NCBI RefSeq assembly: GCF_001884105.1
Contig: NZ_MACI01000010.1
Span: forward strand, 22,564 to 86,563
Direction: 5' to 3'
Length of the DNA stretch: 64,000 bases
Source: Bacillus luti
GTDB lineage: Bacteria > Bacillota > Bacilli > Bacillales > Bacillaceae_G
Positions 8,619 to 17,369 of this stretch are shown piece by piece; position 1 is the stretch's first letter, and every line of letters begins with the position of its first letter. Below the pieces are notes generated by a model. It worked only from the letters and a program-made list of their open reading frames with translations. It had not been told where the DNA came from and made no database searches. The position numbers were made by a program, and so were the translations under genes.

Positions 8619-8843
8619 GTGAAGAAGTGACCATCCCATAAAGTCCTCATGTACTTGGCACGCCCTCTTATCGTTTCGATCATATAATTCAGCATAACTA
8701 TCGGTTTCTTCATCATAGGCCATTGTATAAATAATTTGGCCGTCTATTTCAACGGATAGAACAACTCCACCTTTCATCTCTTCCACATGAATGATAGCAT
8801 TCGCCGGAATTCTCATATCCGTCATCTTCATCGCATCTAACAA
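8616..8843 (-). CDS. Conserved hypothetical protein, 75 residues
   Basis: Small, mostly beta-predicted acidic protein (MKGGVVLSVEIDGQIIYTMA). No membrane segment, no signal peptide, no recognised domain. The TTG start is supported by AGGGGG 9-10 nt upstream; an internal ATG four codons later is possible. It is divergent from the Crp/Fnr-type regulator, sharing about 170 bp of promoter region with it. Function unknown. Confidence 0.65.
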   Translation of the reverse strand: MLDAMKMTDMRIPANAIIHVEEMKGGVVLSVEIDGQIIYTMAYDEETDSYAELYDRNDKRACQVHEDFMGWSLLH

Positions 8844-8935
8844 TATACTAAACCCCCTACAGCGTATTCATTGCTAGTACTATTACACACTAAATAGTAT
8901 ACTACTGTAATAGCATACATTTCGTCAATGAAATT

Positions 8936-8949
8936 GCTATTTAAATAGC
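8936..8949. promoter_or_regulatory. 14-bp perfect palindrome in the divergent promoter region
   Basis: GCTATTTAAATAGC lies 65 bp upstream of the Crp/Fnr-type gene and 93 bp upstream of the divergent hypothetical gene. It could be an operator. It does not match the TGTGA-N6-TCACA pattern. Confidence 0.35.
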
Positions 8950-9013
8950 ATATTGTCTTTATACATATAAGCTAAAATAGAAGAAATAGAACTGTTTAAA
9001 TGGGGGGCTAACA

Positions 9014-9526
9014 TTGATTTTACACAAGGGAGATGTACTATTCCGTCAAGGCGAAGACGGTCCTTTATATTTTATTAAATCCGGTTTATTAAAAGTGGTT
9101 AGGTTACAAGAAGATGGGACATCATTTTTATTTAACATTATCGTTCCAGGTGAAACGATACCTCACCATTCATTAATTTCACCGAAAGAATATCACGGTA
9201 CAGCTATCGCTTTAATAAAAACAGAGGTAGAACCTATTATGAGCAGCGAATGGTACGATAAACTTCAGGCAAATCCTGAATCATATGCCAATATCGCTAT
9301 GCAATTACAATCAAAATTAAGAATGATGCAACAACGTATTGATCAATTGACAACCGTCTCTCCGAAAGAGCGCCTTCATCGTTTACAAGAGTGGTTCACC
9401 TTATATTTAGGTGATATCCCTATTTATGAAATATTAACACAAAGTGAAATTGGTCAACTAATAGGTGTACGCCGTGAAACAGTAAATCGATTATTAAGAG
9501 AACAAGCAAAAAACGAGGTAAAATAA
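9014..9526 (+). CDS. Crp/Fnr-family transcriptional regulator without cysteines
   Basis: DNA-binding regulator of 170 residues: a compact cyclic-nucleotide-binding-type beta barrel (residues about 1-85), a dimerisation helix (about 90-115), and a C-terminal winged helix with recognition helix GVRRETVNRLLRE. That helix is of CRP/FNR type and would suit TGTGA half-sites. There is no cysteine anywhere, so it cannot carry the Fe-S cluster of Bacillus Fnr; its ligand is unknown. TTG start with GGGGGG 6 nt upstream. It is convergent with hmp, whose promoter has a TGTGA-type palindrome, suggesting but not proving a regulatory link. Confidence 0.85.
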   Translation: MILHKGDVLFRQGEDGPLYFIKSGLLKVVRLQEDGTSFLFNIIVPGETIPHHSLISPKEYHGTAIALIKTEVEPIMSSEWYDKLQANPESYANIAMQLQSKLRMMQQRIDQLTTVSPKERLHRLQEWFTLYLGDIPIYEILTQSEIGQLIGVRRETVNRLLREQAKNEVK

Positions 9527-9541
9527 TACCTCGTTTTTTGT
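9507..9541. terminator. Bidirectional terminator between the Crp/Fnr gene and hmp
   Basis: Stem AAAACGAGGTA / TACCTCGTTTT overlapping the stop codon of the plus-strand gene. There is a T-run on both strands, so it serves both convergent genes. Confidence 0.88.
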
Positions 9542-9556
9542 TTGTTCCAGCTCCCA

Positions 9557-10765
9557 CTATTGTAAGCTTGCTGCTGGACCGAAAAATTCATAATGAATGT
9601 GCTCTTGTTTCACACCTAAATCAGTTAGTGCAGCATTTATATGCTTCATAAATGGCACCGGACCACAGAAATAAAATTCTGCTTCAGTTGTCGGAATAAT
9701 AGATTGTAACCATTCGCCTTCAATAAAGCCTTCCTTATCAAAGTTCTTCATTTCTAAATCTTTTTCAGTCGGTGCAGAATAGCAAGTGTATGCTTTAACT
9801 TGTTCGTATTCATTATCTACTGCCTCAACGTGTTCTTTCATTGCATGTGTATTACTATTTAGCGCTGCGTGAACAAAACATACATTACGTTTTGACTCTT
9901 GTTCAATTAACGTATTTAGCATACTCATCATTGGTGTAATACCTACCCCACCACTAATGAGTACAACTGGTAATGTCGAATTCATGTTTAATACGAAATC
10001 TCCTGCTGGTGCACTTACTGGTAACATATCCCCTTCTTCTACATGATCATGTAAGTAATTAGATACTTTACCATTTGGTGTATCTACACCTTTTTCTTTC
10101 TTTACACTAATACGATAATATTCTTTTCCAGGAGCATCTGATAAGCTATATTGACGATTATGTGTATATGTTTCACCTTCGATATTGATTTGAACCGTTA
10201 CATATTGTCCTGGGATGAATGAAGAAACTTTCCCGCCATCTTCAGGTTTTAAATAGAATGACGTAATAACATCACTTTCTTTCACTTTTTTAACGACCAC
10301 AAAGTTACGGAAATCTTTCCATCCACCTTCTTTATGTGCCGCTTCTTCATACATCTCTGCTTCAATGCTAATGAATGCATCAGCAATGACACCATAAGCT
10401 TCTCCCCATGCGTTTAAAACTTCATCAGGTGCACCTGCGACCTCTTTAATTGCACGTAGTAAACATGTACCTACAATCGGATAATGCTCTGCCTTAATAC
10501 CTAAGCTTCTATGCTTATGACCAATTTGTTTTACAACTGGAATAATAGCTTCTAAATTATCAATGTACGTTGCAGCTGCATAAACAGCATTCGCTAGCGC
10601 TTGTTGTTGTCTTCCCTTTTTCTGGTTCGTATGATTGAAAATATTTAATAACTCCGGATGTTCCGAAAATAAAATTTCATAAAATCTCGTTGTAATTTCA
10701 ACGCCTTTTTCTTGTAATAACGGTACTGTTGACTTTACGATTTCAATTGTTTTTTCACTTAACAT
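9557..10765 (-). CDS. hmp: Flavohemoprotein (nitric oxide dioxygenase)
   Basis: Cytosolic NO dioxygenase converting NO and O2 to nitrate with NAD(P)H; it protects against nitrosative stress. The N-terminal globin domain has the distal Tyr29 (TTRFYE) and proximal His85 (GHKHRSLGI). The FAD domain has RQYSLSDA and the NAD domain GGVGITPMMSM, FCGPVPFM and a C-terminal YEFFGPA. Length of 402 residues is normal. The ATG is preceded by AGGAGTG. It is transcribed alone, with an Fnr-type box upstream and a terminator shared with the neighbouring regulator. Confidence 0.96.
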   Translation of the reverse strand: MLSEKTIEIVKSTVPLLQEKGVEITTRFYEILFSEHPELLNIFNHTNQKKGRQQQALANAVYAAATYIDNLEAIIPVVKQIGHKHRSLGIKAEHYPIVGTCLLRAIKEVAGAPDEVLNAWGEAYGVIADAFISIEAEMYEEAAHKEGGWKDFRNFVVVKKVKESDVITSFYLKPEDGGKVSSFIPGQYVTVQINIEGETYTHNRQYSLSDAPGKEYYRISVKKEKGVDTPNGKVSNYLHDHVEEGDMLPVSAPAGDFVLNMNSTLPVVLISGGVGITPMMSMLNTLIEQESKRNVCFVHAALNSNTHAMKEHVEAVDNEYEQVKAYTCYSAPTEKDLEMKNFDKEGFIEGEWLQSIIPTTEAEFYFCGPVPFMKHINAALTDLGVKQEHIHYEFFGPAASLQ

Positions 10766-10799
10766 TGTATCCCACTCCTCTATTTCTTTAACTGTTTTT

Positions 10800-10842
10800 A
10801 GTGTAACTGAATTGTGTAATACAGATTGTGATTTTAATCACT
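10800..10842 (-). promoter_or_regulatory. Crp/Fnr-type operator and -10 of the hmp promoter
   Basis: TGTGA-TTTTAA-TCACT at 10827-10842 fits the Crp/Fnr consensus TGTGA-N6-TCACA with one mismatch. On the minus strand a TACACT -10 lies at 10805-10800. The box centre falls about 41 bp before the start point this -10 would give, the usual spacing of class II activation. No good -35 is present, as expected for an activated promoter. Confidence 0.6.
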
Positions 10843-10889
10843 ATTAACACGGTGTTTTTGTGAAAAATATATGAACATTGCACTTACAA

Positions 10890-10928
10890 AAGAAAATAAG
10901 CCAACTAGAATGCTAGCTAGCTTATTAT
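10890..10928 (-). terminator. Probable terminator of the downstream minus-strand hypothetical gene
   Basis: Interrupted stem AATAAGC / GCTTATT with inner CTAG / CTAG, overlapping the stop codon of the gene and followed on the minus strand by TTTTCTTTT. Confidence 0.6.
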
Positions 10929-11443
10929 TTAGACTGTATTGCTTGTTCAATTACCCTTATATCTTTCCCATCTCCAAATTCTGTATACCCCCAGATGTTC
11001 GTTTCACCTCTATATTTATTTACGATAATATCTAAGTCATGGTATACACGATGTGCATAAACTACATACTCAATATTTTGAAGTTCCACACCTTTTTTTA
11101 CAATTTCATAGCTTCTATTTACATCACGTTTTATTTTTTCATTCTTTATTTCTGTATGTATATTTTTTAAAGACGATTCTTGTTGTTGAAACCATTGTTT
11201 AAATTGGTTCCAGTCCCCTTCTGTATAATTCTCTGCTTTACCATAATTTAAGAAATTATTATAACTTTCATGTGTCATACGAATAAAATCAAGTACTTTC
11301 GTCTCTTCTTGCACATCTTCTATTTGAGCTATTGTACTTACCTCAGCAGGCTTATCCGCATAATGTAACAGCACTTTCATAAGACTATAACTTGCAATAA
11401 TCATCACGATAATAACCCCGAACACACTTAACAATTTCTTCAT
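10925..11443 (-). CDS. Hypothetical membrane-anchored protein
   Basis: 172 residues: a short basic N-terminus, one hydrophobic helix (residues about 5-24), then a hydrophilic helical domain with DWNQFKQWFQQQESSLKNI. No recognised family. The frame stays open upstream to 11542, but the ATG at 11443 has GAAGGAG four to five nt upstream and starts a typical signal-anchor. It lies just downstream of an M50 protease gene on the same strand (115 bp gap). Function unknown. Confidence 0.72.
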   Translation of the reverse strand: MKKLLSVFGVIIVMIIASYSLMKVLLHYADKPAEVSTIAQIEDVQEETKVLDFIRMTHESYNNFLNYGKAENYTEGDWNQFKQWFQQQESSLKNIHTEIKNEKIKRDVNRSYEIVKKGVELQNIEYVVYAHRVYHDLDIIVNKYRGETNIWGYTEFGDGKDIRVIEQAIQSK

Positions 11444-11557
11444 ATACAGAACTCCTTCTCTACTAGGAATATTACAATATAGTACTACACTTGTAACATT
11501 CTCTCGTAGAATTATAATTCCTGTACAAATCCTTCCCATCATTTCGACACTATTTTT

Positions 11558-12655
11558 CTACACACTTCGCCTTGGCAAATGCTCTTGTAAAACAATGTAT
11601 CCTTCATAAGCTGTATAACCAAGAATAGCCATTAGTCCGATATAACAAGCAAATACCGTCCATTTCGTTTTCGTATCCACTTTATAATAGTTTTCTTGTT
11701 GTTTCTTTTCTATATCCCATTCATGTAATTTTCTTTCTGACATTTCAAACGCTTCTCTTATATGAATCGTATGCGTCTCTTTCTCATCTTCATACGGAAC
11801 GTAATCAAGTGGTTCAAACTTTGGTAAAAGATACTCTAACACTTCAATTTTTTGAAGCTCTCCTATTTTTAATTCTTTTTCACGCTCTCTTTTCCTTAAT
11901 CCATTCATTTCATGCTGCATCATATATATATTTCGATGTACCGCACCAGTTTCTTTTAATTCCTCTTCAAGCTTATCGATATATTCTTTCATTCCATCAA
12001 TTCTATAGCCCAATTCCTTAATCGGCTCGTCTCTCTTTATAACTCTATATAATTCCATACAGCCGATAATAACAATAAATCCTCCTAAAATGCTTTTAAA
12101 GTAAATTGAATAACCTAACAATAAAACAAGCCCTGCTCCCCAAATTTTCGTACTCACAACTGAAATAATTCGGCCACCATCTAACGGTGAAACTGGAATC
12201 AAATTAAAGAAATTAATCATACTTCCAAGCAAAATAATGAGCGCCCAAAATGGCTCTTTCGTTATTATATAAAGTGGGATTGCAGGTAAAAAGGAAAGCA
12301 ATCCGAACAGAGGTCCCATATAGGCAATATAGGCTTCATCCTTTGCATTTTTCGGCATCTCTTTCATCCCAATCAAGGCCCCCATAAATGGAATAAAAAT
12401 CGCCGGCGATGTTGGTATACCTTTTCTTTTCGCAGCCCACAAATGTCCCATCTCATGAACAAATAACAAGTAAATAAGTGCTACCCCAAATTTCCATCCA
12501 TATATAACTGCGTATGCACCAAGCGATAGAAACATACTAAATACGGTTGAAAACTTCGCTAATTTAAAAATTGCAAATACCCACTTTAACTTAGAAAGTA
12601 AAAATAGCCCTATTGCAACAATAATTCCCCATAATCCTTTTTTATTATTTTTCAT
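11558..12655 (-). CDS. Site-2-type M50 intramembrane metalloprotease
   Basis: Membrane zinc protease family. The zinc-binding motif is HEMGHLWAA near residue 67, and the third ligand is in NLIPVSPLDGGRI near residue 155, both inside hydrophobic helices. Unusually for the compact core, residues about 215-330 form a long charged cytosolic stretch with coiled-coil character (YIDKLEEELKETG), followed by a further membrane helix near the C-terminus. Clear AAAGGAGAGG before the ATG. No sigma or anti-sigma gene is adjacent, so the substrate is unknown. Confidence 0.82.
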   Translation of the reverse strand: MKNNKKGLWGIIVAIGLFLLSKLKWVFAIFKLAKFSTVFSMFLSLGAYAVIYGWKFGVALIYLLFVHEMGHLWAAKRKGIPTSPAIFIPFMGALIGMKEMPKNAKDEAYIAYMGPLFGLLSFLPAIPLYIITKEPFWALIILLGSMINFFNLIPVSPLDGGRIISVVSTKIWGAGLVLLLGYSIYFKSILGGFIVIIGCMELYRVIKRDEPIKELGYRIDGMKEYIDKLEEELKETGAVHRNIYMMQHEMNGLRKREREKELKIGELQKIEVLEYLLPKFEPLDYVPYEDEKETHTIHIREAFEMSERKLHEWDIEKKQQENYYKVDTKTKWTVFACYIGLMAILGYTAYEGYIVLQEHLPRRSV

Positions 12656-12806
12656 ATTCCTCTCCTTTATCTCTCATTAATGAATCATATTCATTCCTCA
12701 AAGCTTGTTCTTTTCTCTATTATGACATATTTTTTTCTATTGTTAGAAATAATGTTTATATAATCCATTTTTAGCCAAAAATATAAATAAAAGGAGGTGA
12801 ACACAA

Positions 12807-13004
12807 TTGAATTTACAATCTCTCATAATAGGCGCTCTATCGTTTTTAGCTTCAACTCTTATCTTTTATACCGTTAGTTACGTATTATTATTAGATTTGT
12901 TGCCCAATCACGTATTTATTGCCCTTATCATCCTTTCCGCTCTTATGATTTCTTTTCTTATTACACGAAAATCAATGAATGAGCCATCTGCAAAAGCAAA
13001 GTAA
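12807..13004 (+). CDS. Small two-helix membrane protein
   Basis: 65 residues with two hydrophobic helices (about 6-28 and 34-54) and a charged C-terminal tail (MNEPSAKAK). The TTG start is supported by an excellent AAAGGAGGTG with 7-nt spacing. No family recognised. It is divergent from the M50 protease gene and followed by a hairpin. Confidence 0.7.
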   Translation: MNLQSLIIGALSFLASTLIFYTVSYVLLLDLLPNHVFIALIILSALMISFLITRKSMNEPSAKAK

Positions 13005-13032
13005 TAGAGAGGGGTGCTTTCCCCTCTCTATT
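13004..13032. terminator. Hairpin after the two-helix membrane protein gene
   Basis: 10-bp stem TAGAGAGGGG / CCCCTCTCTA with a 6-nt loop. The T-run that follows is poor, so termination efficiency is uncertain. Confidence 0.55.
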
Positions 13033-13073
13033 ATCATTTCCTAGGAAAGGCCCTATAAATTTTGTGTTTCACC

Positions 13074-13925
13074 TTATCTTTGTAAATTCATTTTTTCACC
13101 ATACTCTTTAACAATTTGAATGATATTTTGAAAAACACCTATTTTTTCTTTTTTACTATTTAATATTTTCAAATCATAATTTTCATAATATGTTTCTAAT
13201 GACTTTAATTGTGATTCTGAAGCACCTTGTATCGGAACAGTAGCATGCAATTCATACTGTTTATACCCTTCCCTTACCTTTTCACCTAAAATTTTTTCAC
13301 TCTCTTTTGCTCCAATTAATTTTTGAACTTTTTCTGGGAAAATGACTTGCAAATAATATTCTTGTTCCTTCTCTAACTTGTTGTATAATGATTGTGAAAT
13401 CGTATACCGTACCGTATAATTCACTTTTTGATCGCCTGCTTTAATATGAAACGCGGTAATCTGCAAATCTTTTTTTGTTACTTCCGTTAAAGGACCTACC
13501 TGCATCTCATCTTCTTTTTGTTCTGAAACATTTGGAAATATAGCCAAAAGCTTTTCCGTATCTTTTGTATTCAGCATATACATAGCTTGCTTATGTTGTA
13601 CCCACCCTCGTCTGTCTTCTCCTCTTAGCCATGCATAATATATTTCTTTTTTCCCATCTCTACTAATTTGTATTTCATATTCAGGTTCACCGAAGCTACC
13701 TGTTATTTCTTGTTTCTCAGCTTTATCCATAATGTCTATTACTACCTTAGCTTCTGCTTCCTGTAACTTTTTCTCTTTATGTTTTTTTTGTATAACGGTT
13801 ACCCCTATTGTTTCGTTCACTTCATTCACCGTCTCTTCCACTTTTTTTGTTTCTTTTTTTTGCTCAATTTGACTACAAGATGCTAGTAACATAGCAAATA
13901 ACAACAATACATATTTCCTTTTCAA
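13074..13925 (-). CDS. Hypothetical lipoprotein
   Basis: A lipoprotein signal peptide ends in the lipobox LLASC near residue 16, after which comes a Lys/Glu-rich linker and a secreted domain of about 230 residues with repeated Lys-rich segments. The start is TTG, with AGGGGG about 6 nt upstream. Expected on the outer face of the membrane. No domain recognised, and the neighbours give no functional hint. Confidence 0.75.
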   Translation of the reverse strand: MKRKYVLLLFAMLLASCSQIEQKKETKKVEETVNEVNETIGVTVIQKKHKEKKLQEAEAKVVIDIMDKAEKQEITGSFGEPEYEIQISRDGKKEIYYAWLRGEDRRGWVQHKQAMYMLNTKDTEKLLAIFPNVSEQKEDEMQVGPLTEVTKKDLQITAFHIKAGDQKVNYTVRYTISQSLYNKLEKEQEYYLQVIFPEKVQKLIGAKESEKILGEKVREGYKQYELHATVPIQGASESQLKSLETYYENYDLKILNSKKEKIGVFQNIIQIVKEYGEKMNLQR

Positions 13926-14033
13926 CTTAATCCCCCCTTTTACAATAAGAAATTCTTATAATCTTCATATAAAAAACAAAAACGTGAAACACTATAAAAT
14001 AAGCTATACTAAGCATTGAAAGGAGGTTTTTTT

Positions 14034-14810
14034 ATGTCCATTAATTTTCACGATGCAAATAATAAATACACATACGCACAGCGAAACGCCCATATTTCTT
14101 GGGGAGAAATAATAAAAAGTATTACAAATATACAAAACAAGCAAATAATTGATATCGGCTGTGGTGGTGGAATTTATACGAAAGAACTTGCTCTTATGGG
14201 AGCCAAAAATGTTGTTGGACTTGATTTTTCAAAAGAAATATTACAAGCCGCAAAAGAAAATTGTAGTGGCGTTCCAAATATTTCATTCATTCAAGGTGAT
14301 GCACATAGTATCCCATATCCTCATGAAACATTCGACATTGTGATTTCGCGCGCAGTGATTCATCACTTACAAGACATTCCTACATTTCTACGTGAAGCTT
14401 CTCGTATATTAAAGAAAAACGGTGTACTTATTGTACAAGACCGAACCATTGAAGATTGTACGATTCCTGGCAGTCCCGAACACATTCGCGGATATTTTTT
14501 CTCAGTCTTTCCAAAACTCATTGAAACCGAATCAAAAAGAAGACCAAAAACAAATACTATACAGCAAGAATTACAAAAACATTCTCTTCATGTGTTCCCC
14601 GCTCAAACACAATGGGAAATACGAAAAACACATGATTCTGTAGAAGCATTACTACAAGATTTATCTCCTCGAACAGGTCGATCTATTCTATACGAATTAA
14701 CAGATTATGAACTTTCTCAACTTCTACACCACATCCAAATCGCATTACAAAACGTATCCCCTATTATCGAAAGAGATCGTTGGACAATTTGGAGCGCCAT
14801 GAAACTGTAA
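14034..14810 (+). CDS. Class I SAM-dependent methyltransferase
   Basis: Cytosolic methyltransferase of the UbiE/methyltransferase-11 type. Motif I is IIDIGCGGGIYTKEL near residue 39, followed by an acidic post-I residue (VVGLDFSKE), FIQGDAHSIPYPHETFDIV, and VIHHLQDIPTFLREASRILK. Start ATG 14034 follows AAAGGAGG; an in-frame TTG further upstream precedes the ribosome binding site. The C-terminal 100 residues have no recognisable signature, so the substrate is unknown. Confidence 0.85.
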   Translation: MSINFHDANNKYTYAQRNAHISWGEIIKSITNIQNKQIIDIGCGGGIYTKELALMGAKNVVGLDFSKEILQAAKENCSGVPNISFIQGDAHSIPYPHETFDIVISRAVIHHLQDIPTFLREASRILKKNGVLIVQDRTIEDCTIPGSPEHIRGYFFSVFPKLIETESKRRPKTNTIQQELQKHSLHVFPAQTQWEIRKTHDSVEALLQDLSPRTGRSILYELTDYELSQLLHHIQIALQNVSPIIERDRWTIWSAMKL

Positions 14811-14848
14811 GGAAGGAAGCCTCACAAAATAATGTGAGGCTTCCTTCT
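14811..14848. terminator. Bidirectional terminator after the methyltransferase
   Basis: Perfect stem AGGAAGCCTCACA / TGTGAGGCTTCCT just after the methyltransferase stop and just before the convergent gene's stop. Confidence 0.85.
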
Positions 14849-14849
14849 T

Positions 14850-15059
14850 TCATAATCTAACTTTGCAACACTCTTGATACCCTCCACTTCTGGCCTGTGC
14901 ACTTCCACACTTCGGACATACTAAATATCTAGACTGATTTGTCAACAAACTACCTTTTTGAAAGAGTAAAACTTCTGCTTGTTTAAATGAACGCGAATAA
15001 TATAACCACATAAAACCAATTATAGCAATAATGCCAAATAATACTCCCATCGCAAGCAT
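14850..15059 (-). CDS. Small membrane protein with zinc-ribbon-like tail
   Basis: 69 residues: one N-terminal transmembrane helix (about 2-22), a linker, then a C-terminal Cys cluster, CPKCG followed about 11 residues later by a CC pair, compatible with a zinc ribbon. ATG at 15059 is preferred because AGAGGTG is spaced 8 nt from it; a GTG three codons earlier is inside that site. Function unknown. Confidence 0.7.
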   Translation of the reverse strand: MLAMGVLFGIIAIIGFMWLYYSRSFKQAEVLLFQKGSLLTNQSRYLVCPKCGSAQARSGGYQECCKVRL

Positions 15060-15293
15060 TTCAGTCACCTCTTTTGGTTTGTTCTTTCCAGCAAGTGGAT
15101 TGTTGTATTATTCTCTATAAATTCAATTAATCCCTTCTTCACTCCTATAAATATCAATTTTCTCCACAATTTTTACAATTACCTACAAATTTTCACTTCT
15201 CTTTTACAAAACCATTTTAAGAATCTTCCCCCTTCAAATAGTTTATATAATCGAATATATTCCGATATCTAAATGCACAAACTAAAAAATATG

Positions 15294-15322
15294 TTGACTT
15301 TCTAAAAAAATCATGTAACAAT
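15294..15322 (+). promoter_or_regulatory. Candidate sigma-A promoter for the brnQ T-box
   Basis: TTGACT at 15294-15299 with a weak -10 (AACAAT) 17 nt downstream, about 30 bp before the T-box. Confidence 0.4.
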
Positions 15323-15349
15323 ACTGTCAGAATACTTGAATAAAAATTC

Positions 15350-15619
15350 ATTGACGAGAACGAGTACGTTATAGAACTGTTCCCCAGAGAGTTGGCGATT
15401 TGCTGCAAGCCAACGTTCAGCGTGTAACCGAAAATCATCTCCGAGAAGTAGAACCGAATGTCACAGTAAGTTCTTACCGGCTGTCCACCGTTACAAGGAA
15501 CACGTATCATGTTGTACGTTGCAAAGCCGTATACATATAGATTTATTTCTACATGTATAAATTAGGGTGGTATCGCGGGTAAATATAACTCGTCCCTTTC
15601 TTTAGGGACGAGTTTTTTG
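15350..15619 (+). promoter_or_regulatory. T-box leader, isoleucine specifier (ATC), upstream of brnQ
   Basis: A complete T-box. Stem I has AGTA on its 5' side and GAA-A-ATC-A on its 3' side (specifier ATC 15434-15436). The conserved AGGGTGGTATCGCGGG (15564-15579) pairs with uncharged tRNA. The terminator stem AACTCGTCCCT / AGGGACGAGTT is followed by six T. Spacing GAA-N-codon-purine matches the well-known glycine leader glyQS, so the ATC reading is secure. Uncharged tRNA-Ile should allow transcription of brnQ. Confidence 0.92.
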
Positions 15620-15659
15620 TGTTCTTACAAATGAATTTTAAAAAAGGAGGAAAAAAACA

Positions 15660-17015
15660 ATGAACACTGTATCAAAAAAACATATTTTTTTCACGGGTCT
15701 TATGCTATTTTCTTTATTTTTTGGGGCAGGTAATTTAATTTTCCCTCCCATGCTTGGACAAAATGCTGGTGAAAACTTTTGGCCTGCAATGATTGGATTT
15801 TTATTAACAGGAGTCGGTTTACCGTTACTAACTGTTATCGCAATCTCACTATCTGGAAATGGAATGCAGCAACTTGCAAGTCATGTCCACCCATCATTCG
15901 GAATTTTCTTTACTGTCGTTGTATATATCGCAATTGGTCCTTCAATGGGCATTCCGCGTGTCGCTAACGTCGCTTATGAAATGGGAATTAGTTCTTTCTT
16001 GCCAGAAACAATTCGCTCTAGTAACCTAGCACTATTTTTATACACGGTCATCTTCTTTGCTATCGTATTTTGGCTTAGTTTAAATCCATCTAAACTTGTC
16101 AATCGCATTGGAAATATATTAACACCTATTTTATTACTATCTATTTTCTTATTGTTTGTTAAAAGTGTATTTACACCACTCGGACAATCAGGACCAGCAA
16201 TGCAAGAGTATCAAACTTCTCCAATCTTCAAAGGTTTTATGGAAGGATACTTAACGATGGATACCATTTCAGCACTTGCATTTGGAATTATCGTTGTAAA
16301 CGCAATTCGCTCTACCGGTGTGAATGATCGCAAATCCATTGCCATCGCAACAGGAAAAGCAGGGCTTATTGCCGCTACAGGGCTCGTACTTGTATATGGT
16401 GCACTTGGATGGCTTGGTGCAACGAGTGTCTCGCTCGGATATGCAAAGAATGGTGGACAATTACTTACTGTAATCGTACAACAATTATTCGGTCCGTATG
16501 GTCTGCTTCTATTATCTCTTATCGTTACACTAGCTTGCTTAACAACATGCGTTGGACTCGTATCTGCATGTAGTCAATATTTCTCAACATTATTTACAAA
16601 ATTTTCATACAACGCATTCGCGAGTCTCATTTGTACATTAGGATTATTAGTTGCCAACCTAGGTTTAACAAAAATTATCGCCATCTCTGTCCCTGTTCTA
16701 CTTGTTGTATATCCAATTGCGATTGTACTCGTTCTACTTTCATTACTTCATAAGTATTTTGGTGGATATCGCTCTGTATATGTAGGTGCATTAATTGGAG
16801 CAGCAGTTGTGAGTGTATTTGATGGATTAAAACAAGGTGGAATTCCTGTTTCATTTATCACACCATATTTTGAATCTATTCCTTTATATAATGAAGGGAT
16901 CGGCTGGCTCGTACCAGCATTAGCTGGAGCTCTTATCGGATTTACTATCGCTAAACTAAGCGGTGCAAAAAAAGTCCCATTAATAGCCGACTCTCATGAA
17001 GCAAAAGCATCATAA
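15660..17015 (+). CDS. brnQ: Branched-chain amino acid transport protein BrnQ
   Basis: Sodium/proton-coupled leucine-isoleucine-valine uptake carrier of the LIVCS family with about twelve membrane helices. The N-terminus (FFGAGNLIFPPMLGQNAG) is the family hallmark. 451 residues is typical. AAAAGGAGG precedes the ATG. It lies immediately behind an isoleucine T-box, which agrees with its substrate: uptake would rise when tRNA-Ile is uncharged. Confidence 0.95.
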   Translation: MNTVSKKHIFFTGLMLFSLFFGAGNLIFPPMLGQNAGENFWPAMIGFLLTGVGLPLLTVIAISLSGNGMQQLASHVHPSFGIFFTVVVYIAIGPSMGIPRVANVAYEMGISSFLPETIRSSNLALFLYTVIFFAIVFWLSLNPSKLVNRIGNILTPILLLSIFLLFVKSVFTPLGQSGPAMQEYQTSPIFKGFMEGYLTMDTISALAFGIIVVNAIRSTGVNDRKSIAIATGKAGLIAATGLVLVYGALGWLGATSVSLGYAKNGGQLLTVIVQQLFGPYGLLLLSLIVTLACLTTCVGLVSACSQYFSTLFTKFSYNAFASLICTLGLLVANLGLTKIIAISVPVLLVVYPIAIVLVLLSLLHKYFGGYRSVYVGALIGAAVVSVFDGLKQGGIPVSFITPYFESIPLYNEGIGWLVPALAGALIGFTIAKLSGAKKVPLIADSHEAKAS

Positions 17016-17042
17016 AAAAACTCCCACAAGGGAGTTTTTTTA
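17014..17042. terminator. Bidirectional terminator after brnQ
   Basis: Stem AAAAACTCCC / GGGAGTTTTT with T-runs on both strands; it overlaps the stop of the convergent 87-residue gene. Confidence 0.88.
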
Positions 17043-17303
17043 CATTTGATAAGCACTATGATTAAAACTACTTATTTTATACGCTTTCGTATAAAAATCA
17101 ATATTTGTATCAACTGTTTCTACTTTAACGACATCATAGCACTCTTCTTGCTTTACTAAAAATAAATAGTATTCTTCTGTCGCCTCAATAATTGCAATTT
17201 TATCTGTTTCAACATTATATTGTTCACAAAGCGCTTGTAATGCGTTCACATAATCCTCTAATTTTTTCGATTTATCCATTCCAAATATTGTTTGAACTAA
17301 CAT
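17040..17303 (-). CDS. Hypothetical protein downstream of liaR
   Basis: 87 residues, soluble, acidic, with no recognised domain (LEDYVNALQALCEQYNVETD). Translation most likely starts at ATG 17303, eight nt after GGGGGAG; another ATG two codons upstream is too close, and the frame is open to 17411. A terminator separates it from liaR, so it is probably transcribed alone. Function unknown. Confidence 0.65.
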   Translation of the reverse strand: MLVQTIFGMDKSKKLEDYVNALQALCEQYNVETDKIAIIEATEEYYLFLVKQEECYDVVKVETVDTNIDFYTKAYKISSFNHSAYQM

Positions 17304-17369
17304 ATACATTCTCCCCCTTGTATGTACTGTTAACACTATAACGATAACGCTTACATTAGTTACCGTCAA

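Noticed and set aside
15217-15510. 97-codon minus-strand open frame
   Set aside because: Antisense to the brnQ T-box; its sequence is explained by stem I of the leader.
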